Source: Nostoc sp. CHAB 5834
GTDB lineage: Bacteria; Cyanobacteriota; Cyanobacteriia; Cyanobacteriales; Nostocaceae
Length of the DNA: 23,040 nt
Reading direction: 5' to 3'
Assembly: GCA_020829485.1 (NCBI GenBank)
Contig: JAIVFU010000100.1
Coordinates: forward strand, 1-23,040
How positions within the stretch are numbered: the first letter of the stretch is position 1; the number at the start of each line of letters is the position of its first letter. The position numbers were made by a program, and so were the translations under genes. This document shows positions 22,925 through 23,040 of this stretch, piece after piece. A model generated the notes under the pieces. It searched no databases. It was not told the origin of the DNA and was given only the letters and a program-made list of their open reading frames with translations.

Positions 22925-23040
22925 CGGAGAGAAGGCTCCCGCCATAATCTGTGATTTGGCGGCGAGATGGCAGTTGCTTCAAGTCGGCGGAGCCGCCCAA
23001 CGCACTGCCTCATGAATCGAGGGCAAGAAACTCAACATTC
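22925..23040. repeat. GC-rich dispersed repeat at the right edge
   Basis: After lpxD and an A-rich stretch, the GC content rises. CTCCCGCC (22937-22944) and GGCGGCGAG (22958-22966) are partly complementary, GGCAGTTGC (22969-22977) faces GCACTGCC (23002-23009), and CGGCGGAGCCGCC is itself palindromic. This resembles GC-rich dispersed repeats or insertion-element ends of Nostoc. No open frame could be recognised before the edge. Confidence 0.45.

Noticed and set aside
22925..23040. Riboswitch or guide-RNA-like end of an insertion element
   Set aside because: Stem-forming pieces are present but no known riboswitch core or transposase frame could be matched before the edge, so it is left as a dispersed repeat.

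Overview
The window looks like a chromosomal segment of a filamentous, heterocyst-type cyanobacterium of the Nostoc/Anabaena group. The signs are dense HIP1 octamers (GCGATCGC) in and between genes, heptanucleotide STRR arrays (ACAAATG, GGGGGCA), GC-rich palindromic dispersed repeats, dark-operative chlorophyll genes, and an amino-acid uptake operon laid out like N-II (natFGH-bgtA) of Anabaena. I do not assign a species.

Layout. (1) 1-45: first 15 codons of a minus-strand gene running off the edge, probably an IS630-type transposase. (2) 551-5595, plus strand: natF (lipoprotein binding protein), natG and natH (permeases), bgtA (ATPase), forming one polar amino-acid ABC importer. The operon carries a 21-bp minisatellite between natG and natH, and a DUF4351/Rpn-nuclease remnant on the opposite strand between natH and bgtA. 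(3) 5646-9542, mostly minus strand: a toxin-antitoxin-rich, partly decayed zone with a PIN toxin broken by one stop codon and its intact antitoxin, an AbiEii-like nucleotidyltransferase, an apparently intact YefM/YoeB-like pair, a frame-broken exported peptide, a MITE-like repeat, and DUF2442 followed by a frameshifted antitoxin-like remnant. (4) 9604-12931, minus strand: chlL, a DUF5331 gene and chlN, ending in a strong intrinsic terminator. ChlL and ChlN are two of the three subunits of light-independent protochlorophyllide reductase; chlB is not in the window. (5) 13615-15788: a small Trp-rich protein, an acidic hypothetical protein, a wrecked HigB/HigA module, and an intact DUF433 plus PIN-like pair overlapping by ATGA. 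(6) 16107-18725: clpB with its own terminator, followed by a MITE-like element with a perfect 25-bp palindrome. (7) 18971-22844: an SRPBCC-domain protein, a small two-helix membrane protein, a rubredoxin remnant, a BaiN/HI0933-type flavoprotein and lpxD, then GC-rich repeat to the end.

How it works together. The core genes (amino-acid uptake, dark chlorophyll synthesis, protein disaggregation, lipid A synthesis) look intact and are separated by accessory sequence in several stages of decay. The most unusual theme is repeats entering the coding layer. Three genes (natG, natH and the Trp-rich gene) start with the ATG of an ACAAATG heptamer array, and an in-frame 21-bp minisatellite begins at the ATGA overlapping the natG stop. 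I found no clearly new multi-gene system. The best leads are the repeat-supplied start codons, the minisatellite inside the transporter operon, the extended AbiEii-like protein without an obvious antitoxin, and the DUF5331 gene between chlL and chlN.
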